From Dastarcus helophoroides (Eukaryota; Arthropoda; Insecta; Coleoptera; Bothrideridae): a stretch of 64,000 nt of DNA. This document shows, one piece after another, positions 1 through 13,455 of the stretch; positions within the stretch are counted from its first letter, which is position 1; each line of letters starts with the position of its first letter. The stretch lies in the NCBI GenBank assembly GCA_028583605.1, contig CM053327.1, forward strand, positions 34,466,126 to 34,530,125, written 5' to 3'. The position numbers and the translations under genes were made by a program. The notes under the pieces were generated by a model. That model was given only the letters and a program-made list of their open reading frames with translations, had not been told where the DNA came from and made no database searches.

Positions 1-1330
1 ATTACATTTTTTTAAGTTAAATTAGAAGCACTTGGGTTTTTTGAAAATTTCGTTTTTTAATGAAAAAATTTGAATTTTTCTTGAAAACCATCTCTTGAAA
101 TTTTTCTAGTTGTCTTGAAAATTTCGACTTTCCTTTTAAACATTTCAATATTTTTCAATGTTGAACATTATTTCAAAATTTTGTTCTTTTTGAAATTTTA
201 ACTATTTTTCAAAATTTCGACTTTTTTGAAAATTTTTACTTTGATTAAAATTACAATTTATCTTCAAATAAAATTAGTACGACTTCAAAAATTTCGTCTT
301 TTTTTGAACATTGGATTTTTTTAAATCTCTATCAATATTTTGTCTTTAAATGTTTTACGATTTTTTCAGAATTTTACTAGGTGTACAAAGGATATTAATT
401 AAAATAACAATTTTTTTTAGAAAGGTCGAGTTTATAGTCGAAATATCTTGAAATTCGACTTTTTTCTCGATTTTTAGACTTTAATCTTGAAATTTCGACT
501 TTTTTCTTGAAATTTCCACTTCAATCCCGAAATTTCAACTTTAATCTCGAAATTTCTAAAAAAAAAGACCAAAATTTGCTAATTAAAAATAGTAATTATT
601 GGTCGCACCCTACTAACAACTGTCAAGATTGTTGGGAAAGAGGAGTGGTGGAACGTAATTGTCGTGTGCCTTATTTAACCATAGAGTGTGCTTATTATAG
701 AGCGACTTATTCTCGAAATTTCGAGAAAAAATTCGATATCAAAGTTGAAATTCTGAGACTGAAGTCGAAATTTCGAGATTAATCTGGGAATTTTGAGAAA
801 AAAGAAGAAATTTCAAGAAAAAAGTCGAATTTTCGAGAAAAAAGTCGAAATTTTGAATGTAAAGTCGAAATTTCGGGTTTAAAGCGGAAATTTCGAGTTT
901 AACTCCAAAATTTCGAGATAAAAGTCGATATTTCGAGAAAAAAAGCCGAAATTTCGAAAAAAATCGAAATTTCGAGAAAAAAGTCGAAATCTCTAAAAAT
1001 ATTTTTTTAAATCAATATCCTTTTTACGCCTTTGTAAAATGTCGAATTTTTTCTTGAATATTATACTATATGTAGTGTCAATATTAAATTGTAAAAGGGT
1101 TGGTGCTTAGAATATAGTCTTATATTCTAAGGGTTGGTAGGGTTTAAGTGTCATTTGCCTAATTTAACCATAGAATAAGAAATTTCTACTTATCTTGAAA
1201 TTTCGTGAAAAAAGTTGAAATTTCGAGATTAAAGCCGAAATTTTGACTTTATCTATGAAATTTCCTCAAAAAGAGTCAAAATTTGGAAAATAAAGTATAA
1301 ATGTTCAGTTTAATCTCGTAATTTTCAGTT
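1..1330. repeat. TTTCGA-rich degenerate repeat with internal polarity switch
   Basis: Up to about 560 the strand reads AAATTTCGACTTTTT-like. From about 780 it reads the reverse, AAAGTCGAAATTTCGAG. A non-repeat patch (590-700) has a partial second copy near 1090-1180 (TTTAACCATAGA). Short open frames here are repeat translations. Confidence 0.75.
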
Positions 1331-4300
1331 TAAACTTCATATTTGTAAATATATTTTTATAAATGAATGCCTTTTCTACATCTTCGTAAAACATCAAAAA
1401 TGCATTAATTAAAAACAAAGCAGATAAAAAATGTGTATTGGGTTTTTCTAATTAGGAATAAATAATTAAAATACAAATATTAGTGTTTAAGAAGAAAAAA
1501 CTTTCAAAATTAAACTACGCCAATTCATCATTATCATTCAATTTTTGTTTTATTAGAAATGTTTAAAAATTTCACCAACAAGGCGATTAATCGGAAATCG
1601 ATATTTCAGCACCCAATTTTATCTGGAATCGATACTTTTGCTCACGATTCGAATCGATCCAAAAGTCGATTATTTTAAAAAGGAATCGATATCCCTAATC
1701 CCTAGTCCCCTTTGAACTTTTTTCGTAACTTTAAACTCTCATATCTTCCAAACCAAAAGTCGTAGCTCAATTTGGTTTTCAGTTTCATAATCTACTGATA
1801 GGATGGTTTTAAATTCTAAATAATAACTTTTGAATTTTGACCATAGTAAATTAGGCGAAAATTTAAAAATTTCGAAACACGTTTAGCTCTTCTACCTGTC
1901 CATGCATTCGTTAAGAGTATCTAAATCTTCAGTACCACATACGATTTGAATGCAAAAGTTACTCAGCTCTAAAGTAAACACATTAAGTGTGTTTGTATTA
2001 TTAAATTAAATTCTGGTGCATTACCAAATATTGGTAACTGGTCGTTAAAGATAAATATATAAATGTGCTGACCTTAAACTATTCATTTTTAAACACCTGA
2101 AACAGGCATTCAGCTATATGTAGGTATTGATCCTGTACAAAGTTATATAATTCTAGCGCCTCCTGTTGGCTACGCCTATTTTACGTAGGACTCCGCCCTG
2201 CAAAACTTCGATCGTCAAGAGCATTTGCAAAAAGGTCACTTTACTGGTGACTAATGTCCAACTTTTAAACAGTTTAAGCTGTGAACGTATATTTCATCAT
2301 TAGCAAGGTTGCCCTAAATACCACCTATCGTTTAAACCAAAAGTTTTAAAAGGTCCTGAAGGCACTTTCCCCAAAAATGTTCGCCTCAAAGTTGACAACT
2401 TGCAATTTCGCATTTTAGCGTATACCCCTGTGATTCCCCCATAATCCCACCAAAAAGATTTTTACAGGAATTGTTTCAGTCATTAATTTTAACCACGTAT
2501 TTGGAAAGCATAAGACTTTTTAAAAGATAAAGTCAATCCATAAATTGTCCCTAGTGAGGCGCCAGTTATTTTCAACAAACGGTTTACGACTTCATAGGTC
2601 AATAGATCCTCATCACGTTACCAAAGTGGACTAGTGGTCGTTAGTTAATTGACGAAATGTGTAGTTGTGTTACGGTTTATTTCTCAGGCTCTACAACGAG
2701 GTAGCTGCAAAGTAAATTGATTGATGGATTAATTGTCACGAAATGTGAGATATAGCGTAATTGTTATGTAACCATTAACATACATCAACGGTAACTTTCT
2801 CTGGTATTAATTGAAAACAATTTAGCCTAGTACTAATGTGCTTGTAAAGTATGTAAGAATAGAAATTCTTTCGGCATGTTTGTAAATGAAAATGATACAT
2901 CTCTAACCTTGAAAGATAGTGAAAGTGAAACCGGAAATAGCAAAAATTATCCTTCTCACTTTAAGTACCGAAAGTTCCTAACAAATCCTTCAAATATACA
3001 TAACACTATAAAATGTTAAATTTACTTAAAGGGATATTTTCAGAATTCATTTAGCAGTTACATGGATGCTAATTATTTAGAACATGAATAATAACCTTGC
3101 AAATTGTTACAAATTGATTTGCTTTCATCAGAGTTGTCAAATGCGGGATGGGTAACTACAAATCTTCCCATATTCAAAATTTACGCAGACCAAGTTGTTG
3201 GCAACTGGTAGACTAAAAAGATAGTCTTGTTATGGTAGTCCGACAACGCATAACAACAATTATTACAAATGCGATCGTGACATATTTATTTTATTATGTT
3301 GTAACGCTTTGTTTTCGAGCCATTAACGTATAAAACAAGTTATACTTAATAAACAAACAATAGGTAATTTCGACTTCCAGTGTTTAAATTTACACCACTT
3401 TCAGTGTATATTGACACCTAAGTTAATAGTAAATTCAATCAGATTATTATATTCTGAAAAGAAGTTATTACATTCTGAAAATTACCTGGAATTCATATCA
3501 CCGGAAGATATCTATATTTCGATCAACATGATTTATTCATGGATCCCGCAAAACAGATCCAGTCGATTGCTTCACTTTCCAGCATCACGAAGCCACTATA
3601 AAATTTACAATGTAACATCCTTGGTAGGAATCAAATGCAATATATTATAACTGTTTTGAAATTGGTAACGAACGTTACCTCTTAGACTTCATGTCACCTT
3701 AGTGTTTACAACCACGTACCTTGCGTAATACTAGTTCATAGGAAATGGAGAATTTTTAAATTTGTCAGGCGCAAAACTGCTATCCAGAGTTACAAAATGT
3801 TTGCACCCAGTTTCTTCCACGCTCCAAGCGTTAATATTTAATCAGTAATAAATATGTATCACCCCTATGGCATATTCGAGAAGGTAACATAAAATTGAAG
3901 GTATATTTGCGCACGTAATTCTGCTTGCAACACAATGGCATTACGAGTACATTGTGCCAGCTATGTAAATATCATAGAATACAAATCATCGCAGTTAAAG
4001 TACCTCTTCAAAATATTATCATGTTCTAATTTGGTTTGAAGTGTACTTTTGTGTAATTCGAATAACAGACAAATTATGCTTTACCATAAGTCCTTGGTGT
4101 ATATGAAGATCTACGTAAGACTGATCTCAGGTTAATAAAAATCGGCATTGATGTCATGTTTTGAATAACTAGGACGCTCATTTGCGTTGCTTTACATATA
4201 CTCTAGGTTCACGTATTTCGTCATAATGCTTTTAGAAATTTTCATTGTAAATAATGCATCTTCTAATTAAGGAAAGAACGCTTTTTGCAACTTACCATTG

Positions 4301-4490
4301 TTAGGGTTACTTTGATGCAAATATTTATGTTTATATATTGCAATGCTGTGTTATAAAGCACTTAATTACGATTATAGAATTATAACATTTAGTAATATAA
4401 GCCACGGAATATGCATAAATAATGGCGTATTAACTAAAATGATTTGACTTGAACCCTTAACCTCTTATTCACTCAAGGTTTTGCTCTTTT
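1331..4490. other. No gene seen
   Basis: AT-rich, mostly single-copy sequence without recognisable coding. Four ATCGAT motifs cluster at 1597-1690. A 79-codon frame at 3411-3650 has no family resemblance. Confidence 0.5.
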
Positions 4491-4860
4491 GTTGATGTAA
4501 GTACAGTCAAACTTGGGTACCTGGGTAAACTAGGTTTGGGTGAGCTAGAACTGAATAAGCGAAACTCTAAATCTCGCTTATCCAATTCTAGCTCTTTTAG
4601 TTCGATCTAATAAAATCGAAACAGTCTTTGGTTTCCAAACTTTGATAAATGTTCAAACTTGTTCATCTGTGCATTAGAATTCTTGTCTTCTGGGACCTTC
4701 CTAGAGATCAATCACTTTGCTAGGCGTTTGTGTGTCAACTGGTAGTTCGATTACCTATGATGCACTATATATGCTTAGAGGGCTGCATTAATGTAGACTA
4801 GGTTACATTCTATATGCATGAAGCTCTATGAGTGAATTTAAATGCCAAATACCAGAATTA
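4491..4860 (+). mobile_element. Degenerate copy of the 47 kb hammerhead family
   Basis: The segment shares with the 47 kb units the GATCTAATAA...ATCGAAAC, TTTGGTTTCCAAAC, CTTGTCTTCTGGGA and CTACCTATGAT-like stretches in the same order. The CTGACGA box is lost (TTAGTTC in its place) and stem III is shortened (GAAACAGTC), so no working ribozyme is expected. Confidence 0.65.
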
Positions 4861-5224
4861 ACCCTCAATATAAAAAAGGAAAAATAAACTTGAGCAGGAG
4901 GGAATTGTTTTACATTTCTGGACCTCTGTAACTGATTGTGAGACTGTATCATTCTATCAAGTGAGAGTCAGCAGTCTCCCAAGCAAAACAAGTTGATCTG
5001 GCTTTATTTTACGTCATTGTTGACATACAGCACTGCGCATTTTGTGAATTTGACATAGTATCAAGTATCGGTGACGAAATCAAATGATGCGATATTGCGC
5101 TGTCACATAATTTACCTCTGCTTTCTGAATAAAATATTACTGAAACTTTTTTTTAAGATATAAAATACAGTAGACTCCCGCTAAAGTTGCTCTCACCATA
5201 TTGGATCGACTACTGCTCCCCGTT

Positions 5225-8200
5225 ATTCCTACTTAATTTTGAAAATTTCCACTTTCTTCAAAATTTTTACTTATTAGATATATTTGCTCAATTTCGGCTT
5301 TTTTCCAAAACTTCAATTTTTCAATTCGTAGTTTTTTGAGATAATAAGCCTTGTATATACGAATATATACAAGTTTATTACGATGCAATTGAAATCTAAT
5401 TTCATTAGAATCTAATGAAAACTAGACTGCAATTGCAAAGTTCACGTAGATGAAGCAAAGCTTGTATCACGGGTTGCATCGTAGTTTTTTGAAAAATTCT
5501 AGTATTTTTAAAATTTTTCCATTTAAAAAACTTTGACTTTTTCCAAAACTTTCGATTTTTTTAAAACTGTTTGACACAAAATTTAGGCTCTAAAAATGTT
5601 GTTTTTCGTAAATTCTTAAGACCTTTGACTTTTTCCAAAACTCTCGATTTTTTAAAATGTTTGACACAAAATTTAGGCTCTAAAAATGTTGTTTTTCGTA
5701 AATTCGATTGTTAAATTTTTTTTTTAAACTTCCACCTATTTTTTTTAATTTCCACCTTTTGATAATTTCTAACTTGGTTCAAAATTTTGACTTTCTGAAG
5801 GCTCAACTCTTTGATAAATTTAACGCTTATTTTGAAAATTTTGACATTTCTGAATATTTGATTTTTTTCTAATTTCGACTTGTTGCATTTTTTTCAATCT
5901 GTATTCAGAATTTCCACTTTTTATCCAGGTTTTGAGCCTTTAACTTCGATCTTTTTTTTAAACAATTCTTTTTGAAAGCTTGGACTTTTTCAAAGTTTTC
6001 TTCGAAATTCGAAATCGAAAATCTTCGAATTTGTGTAAATTCGCCTGCTTAAAAAATTCGCCTTTTCCAGAAAATTTCTAATTTTTTAAAAAATCCAAGG
6101 TATTACCTATTTAAAAAATCATCTTTTGCAAATATGTAATACCTTGGATTTTTTGAAAAATCATATTTTTCAAAATTTCGACTTTTTTGAAATCTTCGAT
6201 CTTTCTTTTAAAATTTCCACATATTTAAAAACTTCGACATTTTATTATCAAAATTTCGATTTTCCTCGAAGTTTTGACTTTTTAAAATTTCGACTATTTT
6301 TGAAAATTCTGATTTTTTTTCAAAATTTTAACTTTTTGTCGAATCTTTGAATTTTTTGTAAATTCGACTGTTTAAAAAGTTCGCATTTTCTAAAAAACAT
6401 CTAATTCTTTAAAGAATCTGATGTATGACTTTTATTTGAGAAACTATTTTCTTCACAATTTCGACTTTTTTGAAATTTTTGATCTTTCTTTCAACATTTC
6501 CGCATATTTCAAAATTTCGATTTTCCTTGAAGTTTTGACTTCTTTCACAATTTTGACCGTTTTTTAATATTTCGATTATTTTTGAAAATCCTGAACTTTT
6601 TTTCAAATTTTGACCTTTTATCGAATCTTCGAATTTTTGCAAATTCGACTACTTGAAAAATTCGCCTTTTGCAGCAAATTTCTAATTCTTTAAAAAATCT
6701 GATGTATGACTTTTATTTGAAAAATTATTTTCTTCAAAATTTCGACTTGTTTGAAATTTTCGATCTTTCTTTCAACATTTCCATATATTTCAAAATTTCG
6801 ACATTTTATCAAAATTTCGACATTTTATCAAAATTTCGACATTTTATCAAAATTTCGATTTTCCTCAAACTTTTCACTTCTTTCACAACTTTGACCGTTT
6901 TTTTAAATTTCGATTAGTTTTGAAAATCCTCAACTTTTTTTCAAAATTTTCACTTTTTCTGGAATCTTCGAATTTTTGTAAATTCGACTGTTTGAACAAT
7001 TCGCCTTTTCTAGCAAATTTCTAATTTTTAAAAAAAATCCAAGGTAAAAATCATATTTTTCAAAAATTTGACTTTTTTGAAATCTTCGATCTTTCTTTTA
7101 AAATTTCCATATATTTAAAAACTTCGACATTTTATTATCAAAATTTCGATTTTTCTAGAAGTTTTGACTTTTTTCACAATCTCGACCATTTTTAAAATTT
7201 CGACTATTTTTGAAAATTCTGATCTTTTTTCAAGATTTTAACTTTTTGTCGAATCTCTGAATTTTTGTAAATTCGACTGTGTAAAAAGTTTGTCTTTTGT
7301 AGAAAATTTTGACTTTTATTTAAAAAATTATTTTCTTCAAAATTTCTACTTTTTTGATCTATTTGAAAATTTCGACATTTTATCAAAATTTCGATTTTCC
7401 TCGAAGTTTTGACTTCTTTCATAATCGTAACCAGTTTTTAAAATTTCGATTATTTTTGAAAATCCTCAAATCCTCAATTTTTCTCAAAATTTTGACTTTT
7501 TTTCGAATCTTCGAATTTTTTCAAATTCGACTGTTTAAAAAGTTCACCTTTTCTGAAAAATGTTTAACCCTTTAAAGAATCTGATGTATGACTTTTATTT
7601 GAAAAACTATTTTCTTCAAAATTTCGACTTTTTTGAAATTTTCGATTTTCCTTTCAATATTTCCACAAAAAATTTCGACATTTTATTATCAGATTTTCGA
7701 TTTTCCTCGAAGTTTTGACTTCTTTTATAATCTCGACTATTTTTTAAAATTTCGACTACTTTTGAAAATCTTTGAACTTTTTTTCAAAATTTTCACTTTT
7801 TCTCTAATCTTAGAATTTTTGCAAATTCGACTATTTGAAAAATTCACTGTTTCTAGCAAATTTCTAATTCTTTAAAAAATCTAACATAGGACTTATTTAA
7901 AAAATTATTTTTTTCAAAATTTGGACCTTTTTGAAATTTTCAATTTTTCTTTTAAAATGTTCACATATTTGAAAATTTCGAGATTTTATTATCAAAATTC
8001 GATTGTCCTCGAAGTCGACCATTTTTTAAAATTTTAACTTTTTTTGAAAATCCTGAACTTTTTTTCAAAAGTTTGACTTTTTTTGGAATCTTCAAATTGT
8101 TGCAAATTCGACTGTTTGAAAAATTTGCCTTTTCCAGAAAATGTCTAATCCTTTAAAGAATCTGATGTATGACTTTTATTGGAGAAACTATTTTCCTCAA

Positions 8201-9700
8201 AATTTCGACTTTTTTGAACTTTTCAATCTTCCCTTCAAAATTTCCACATATTTCAAATTTTCCACTTTTATCAAAATTGCGATTTTCCTAGAACTTTTGA
8301 CTTCTTTCACAATCTCGACTATTTTTTAAAATTTCGACTATTGAAAATCCTCAATTGTTTTTTTAAATTTTCACGTTTTCTCGATTCTTTAAATTTTTTT
8401 AAATTCGACTGTTGTATGATTCTTATTTGAAAAATTATTTTTTTCAAAATTTCGGCTTTTTTGAAATTTTCGATCTTCCTTTCAAAATTTCCACATAAAA
8501 TTTCGATATTTTCTTATCAAAATTTCAATTTTCCTCCAAATTATGACTTTTTTTAAAATCTTGACCATTTATTAAAGATTTGGCTATTAAAATCTTGAAA
8601 TGTTTTTAAAAATTTTAACTTTTTCTCGATTCTTCGAATTTTTGTAAATTGAATTTTTTTAAAAATTATTCGAAAAATCAATATTAAAAAAAATAGACTT
8701 TTTTTTTGAGAATTGGATTTTTCAAAATTTAAATTTCTTTTTGTAGTATCAAAATTTCATTTTTTTTTCTCAAAGCTGTGACTGTTTTTAAAATTTCGAA
8801 AACTTCTTTTAGAAATTTCGGCATTTCCAGATCAGTAAAGATTTGACTTGTTCCAAAACATTGAGCATTTTTTACCAATTTGGGATTTTTTTGAAAATTT
8901 GACCTTTTTGAAAGTTTCGAAGTTTTTTCAAAATTTTGACTTTCTCTAATCTATAAATTTTTGTAAATTTGATTTTGATTTTTCCAAAAAATTCTGATTT
9001 TTTAAAGAATCTGACGTATAACTTAATTGAAAAATGAGTTTTTTTAAATTTCGACTTTTTTGAAATTTTCGACACATATTTGAAAATTTTGACATTTTAT
9101 TATCAAAATTTCTTTGAAGTTTTGACTTTTTACCAAATCTCGGGCATTTTTTAACATTTCCACCATTTTAGAAAATCGTGCAGTTTTTTTCAAGATTTTG
9201 ACTTTTTCTCGAATTTTCGGATTTTATAAATTAAATTTTTTCAAAAATTTGCCTTTTTTAAAAAAAAACTTAATGTTTTGAGAACTCTGAAAATTCGATT
9301 TTTCTTGAAAATTTGTTTTTTTTTCAAAATTTAGACTTCATTGAAATTTTTGATCTTTTTTTTTAGAATTTACACTTTTTTTTGAAAATTTCCGTACTTT
9401 ATTTTCGAAATTTCAATTTTTTTTCAAAGTCTTGACTGTTCTCAAAATTTCGAAATTTTCTTTAGAATTTCCACTTTTTTTTTGATATTTCGCTATATTT
9501 ACATCAAGATTTCAACTTTTTTTTGAAGTTTTGACTTTTTTCAAAACATCGAGCATTTTGCAAAAATTTCTAGTTTTTTTTGAAAATGTCGGTCTTTTTT
9601 CAAAATTTTAACATTATCGAATCTGCGAATTTTTGTAATTTTGACTTTTTAAAGAATCTTACGTTTCAAAGAAGTTTTAAAAAATTCGAAATTTAGAAGC
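5225..9700 (+). repeat. TTTCGA array with ~285-bp higher-order unit
   Basis: AAATTTCGACTTTTTTGAAA-type motifs recur every 20-35 bp. From about 6130 to 8440 a landmark (TCTGATGTATGACTTTTATT and relatives) returns at roughly 6420, 6700, 7580, 8165 and 8410, with weaker ones between, giving units of about 285 bp. A separate 100-bp tandem duplication is at 5529-5725 (TTTGACACAAAATTTAGGC). The many 60-80-codon frames here are low-complexity Phe/Lys-rich translations. Confidence 0.85.
5337..5481 (-). mobile_element. 145-bp fold-back element, copy 1
   Basis: It is flanked by a 13-bp duplication CGTAGTTTTTTGA (5327-5339 and 5480-5492). It contains two small palindromes: CTTGTATATA-CGAA-TATATACAAG (5350-5373) and TTTCATTAGA-A-TCTAATGAAA (5400-5420). 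The reverse complement recurs nearly unchanged at 22519-22663. It has no coding frame; the superfamily is unknown. Confidence 0.65.
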
Positions 9701-9722
9701 GTTTTCGAGTTTCAAATATTAT

Positions 9723-10047
9723 TGCGAGTTATCGGTTCGAATGATTAACACTTGGTGAATTGTAACCACTTTATTTCCAACTGATTCCAGAACATTACAA
9801 TTGTAATTCATTAACACTGTTTAATTAACTAACTTATTCATTGACTTCTAACTAACTAACTAAGGGAAAGCCGACCGCCTTATATAGGTCCCGCTTCGGG
9901 TTCTAGAAGGAAGAAGCAAATAAGACTTATCATTTGCCGAAATTTCTGGAACGCTTATCTGTCGTTTGATTCATTATCGCGGCTGCTTCCCCTTATTAAT
10001 TTTTTTAGAAAATTCCTAACTATATTTTATAATTACATTTTGTTACA
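9723..10047 (-). mobile_element. Solo LTR, copy 1
   Basis: Read on the - strand it begins TGTAACAAAATG and ends in CA, and it is related along its length to the LTR at 28313-28671. It holds a TATATAAGG box, GATAAGTCTTATTTG-like sequence, and a heat-shock-type triplet GAA-AT-TTC-TG-GAA at 9939-9951. The flanking 4-mers are TTAT and CTAT, a decayed target duplication. No internal region or second LTR is next to it. Confidence 0.65.
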
Positions 10048-13000
10048 CTATAAAAATGGAGTTTGGATAACAAGGGAAACAATTTCGAGTAAAAATTTAA
10101 AATCACATAAAAAATCTGACTTTTAACACGAAATTTCGAGAAAATGCAGTCCTTCAACATGTTTGTAATTCACGAACTACTAACATGGGGAATCATCAGG
10201 CTTCTATAAAGCGGGGGCTCCGGAGTATTTGCTTCGTTTTTTCGCCCTTCTCACCGGTCCTGTATCTTAGATGCTGTAAAATACTGTATTTTATTTTACA
10301 TACATTAAAAATGGTTTTATACTTCAAAGTAAATTTTTTTAGAAAGTGAAAATTGAAAAATATTCGATATAGGATGTTAATAAAATAAAAATTGAAACTG
10401 ATTAATGAACTAGGTTACCACTGGGGCCACGAAACCCAGCCTGTAACACATAGGATTTAGTGCACCTAATTTCCCTTTCGATGATGAGCGACAGTTCGAA
10501 TTATTTATGGCTTTTGCCACAATAATTCTCTACCAGGGTTTGCGGTGATAACTTATGTCCCATTTTTTCATTAATGGTACGGAACCTTAAAAAGGTACCG
10601 GAGGACGACATATTGTGAATAACATTTTGGAAGTACTGTAATAGGGCGGATTGGAAAAAAAAATCAGAACGAGCAAGGATCTGTGGCAGTGAATCACCTT
10701 CAGCAATAACGTTGCGTTAGCCACAATCTGAAGAATGTAAAGTTTGACGATGATGATATAGATGTTGGTGGTTAGAGATGAATAATGATGAAAATGTAAT
10801 TTATTAACTCTAATAATTATAGCTTCATTTTCCGACTAGGACAAAAATGCTATTTCACAACACTGACACCGTATTTTGATCTTCTTCCATCCAGCTATTT
10901 TAGTTATTTGCTGTTTACAACACATTTAATGTTTAATAGTTATAGTTAATTACAAAAGATGGGTTTTACGAAATACGAAGAGCATGCATGTCTTATAAAG
11001 GTGGTAATTAGTTTATGTTTAAATAATAAACCATAATTTCAAAGATAAACAAGGTGTGCTATACTTAAATGCAGTAAATGATCTAAAACGTGGTGTGCGC
11101 TGTATTTTAGCACAAGTCGTACATGAAAACCTGAAACTAAGGTCAGACACATACACATACGTACTGTATACTGGTTTTGCAATACATATGCACGAAATAC
11201 GAGTTTCATAACCTACATTAGGCGAACGTGTTTGATGCTCGATGAGATGCAAAAGATTCACAAGGTTAACGTTTTGTTCGGCTCCCGTTCCGCACTGTAA
11301 TTCATCAAGTAGATCTGTTAATGAAATGCAGTTACATCACTGAATTTACAAATGCTTGAAATATTATCTGCTTGCAGATATGCTATTGTAGGAAATTGAT
11401 GTAATAGTTCAATCTGAATTGTCAAGAATACATTAATCTTTAAATCGATTTTACCACCGCTGATTAGCTCTGTTTAATTGAAGGTGAAGTTTCATCAACA
11501 TAACTGATTAAATTGGACCACCACGCACAAATCAGAATTCAAATTTGGGCTATTGCATCTAACACAAAGTTAAAAGTATTGAAATTGTATTGAAATGAAA
11601 CCTTTGGAGGAACAATCTTTGTCAGAATTAGTTTGAATCTTTGTTGCATCAGTTTTGTTCTTATAATTAGTCGCGTTCACTCGAATTGCTACTTACTTGA
11701 TTATTTCGCGAAATATGCAGGTGGGCAGACTCTCGCATATTCTGGTCGTTTTCCGAATGGAAACTTCGCGAAGCCAGTATCCCATATAAATGCATACACA
11801 CTCCGATGGTGATTCATTTAGTACGATGTCTTCATACAGTATTTAATTAATGCTTTTCGTTGTTGTACCTTCTCTGTCTTTCAGTTTATAGAAAGTGCTT
11901 TAAATTTACGACATCTTTAAATCGAAGTTATTATTTTATTTCTGTACAAATGCTTTTATGTTATCCACATATTGCGATTCAAATTAGTGAAAACTGTCTC
12001 AACCAGATAAAATCGCATTGATTATTTATTATTTATAGTTTCCGAGTTAGGATCGATACTATTTAATTATGAATTCCATATTTGTGTACTAAGTTCATGC
12101 CTAGCTCAAGAGTTGCAACAATCGATACCGATGCCATTAGAACCTGCTCGAAAGAGATTTCATTTCAGAGAAATCCCCTCAAAATCTCGATCGCCTGCAG
12201 TGCAATGTGATCGAAATTCAAATGAACCACAGGAAGTCTTACGTTCGATGTCCAAACCAGGCACAGCATAGTGGTTTATTTGACGAGCTCCCCCAACGCA
12301 GAACAAGATTTGTAAGCGTTACAAAGCTGTTACCCTCCGTTTAACTTCATTTCTCGCATATAAAGGCACTAAACCCCGTTTATAGATTAAAAACGAAATT
12401 AACGAGATTATTTAGTCATTCAATATAAGTTATTAGAAGTTTTGGTGTAAAATGGATATAGAATAAAACAAATATTTATGGGACTATATTGGCTATTTGG
12501 GTTGTTTGTTTTGTGACGGAAATCTACATTTTTTAAATTAATGTTATTTCTCGAAACTGGGATAGTGAATCTTTATAATCATTCTTAATATATTACTATC
12601 CCTTATAACTCTCTCTCTCTCTTCCTGAAACTGGTTTATGAGTAACTGCAAAAGGGTCGTTTTCTCATAAAGTTAACCAACACTACTAGCAAACTATGCT
12701 CTGAAATACCTTGAAACTTTCCGAATAATTTTGACATGTTTGTTTTGACAGTTTCAGCAATTTCTTAACAATGCTCCTCTGTACCAATGTCTAAACTTGG
12801 CCGAAAAATCATCTTTGCTAGGCTGACTTATTGAGTCATTTTCAATTCGATTTCAGTATCCCATCCACCAAGGTACAATCTGTACATTGTTCATCAAGGA
12901 GCCATATTTTTATCGATTGCATACTTTGAAATGATGCGAGTATTCCTCCAGTAGCACCCCATCAAAGTGAAGAGAGTCCTCAGAGGCCCGAGGACAATCA

Positions 13001-13455
13001 TCTTAACGCAAAACAAAGGTCAAGAGGCAATTGAGTTTCACAAAGCGGAAATAATATATTACATCTCACGACCCCTTTTAGTAAGTTGTATAAGCAAATT
13101 AATTATAAAGCACCATACAGAATACAAAGGCCCTAGGGATTTACTTGCTACTTACTACAATATGATTATAGAAAATTTAAAATATATTAGACAAGCTTAA
13201 GTAATAAAGCAAAATTTGTTCGTATATCTGTTCCAATTCCTCAGTCCAAGTTATTTTAATCAAATGGGATGTCCTGTCTTTTATACACAAGAAAAGTCAC
13301 TAGAAAAGAAACCATAAATATGTTTTTTTTTTTTAATTTGAGGCAGATCTGCTTTAAATTGTTATGCACTAAAAAAAATACTATTTTCTTGTCATCAAAA
13401 AACACAAAATATGAAAATATGTCTTGGACCATCAAAGGCAACATAATTTTATGCT
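10048..13455. other. No gene seen
   Basis: AT-rich single-copy-like sequence with a short CT run near 12610-12622. No splice-bounded coding or conserved domain was recognised. Confidence 0.5.

Noticed and set aside
507..782. 91-codon frame in the first repeat block
   Set aside because: It runs from repeat into a short non-repeat patch and back, with no homology recognised.
5225..9700. Numerous Phe/Lys-rich short frames on both strands
   Set aside because: Direct translations of TTTCGA low-complexity repeats; no start context, splice sites or domains.
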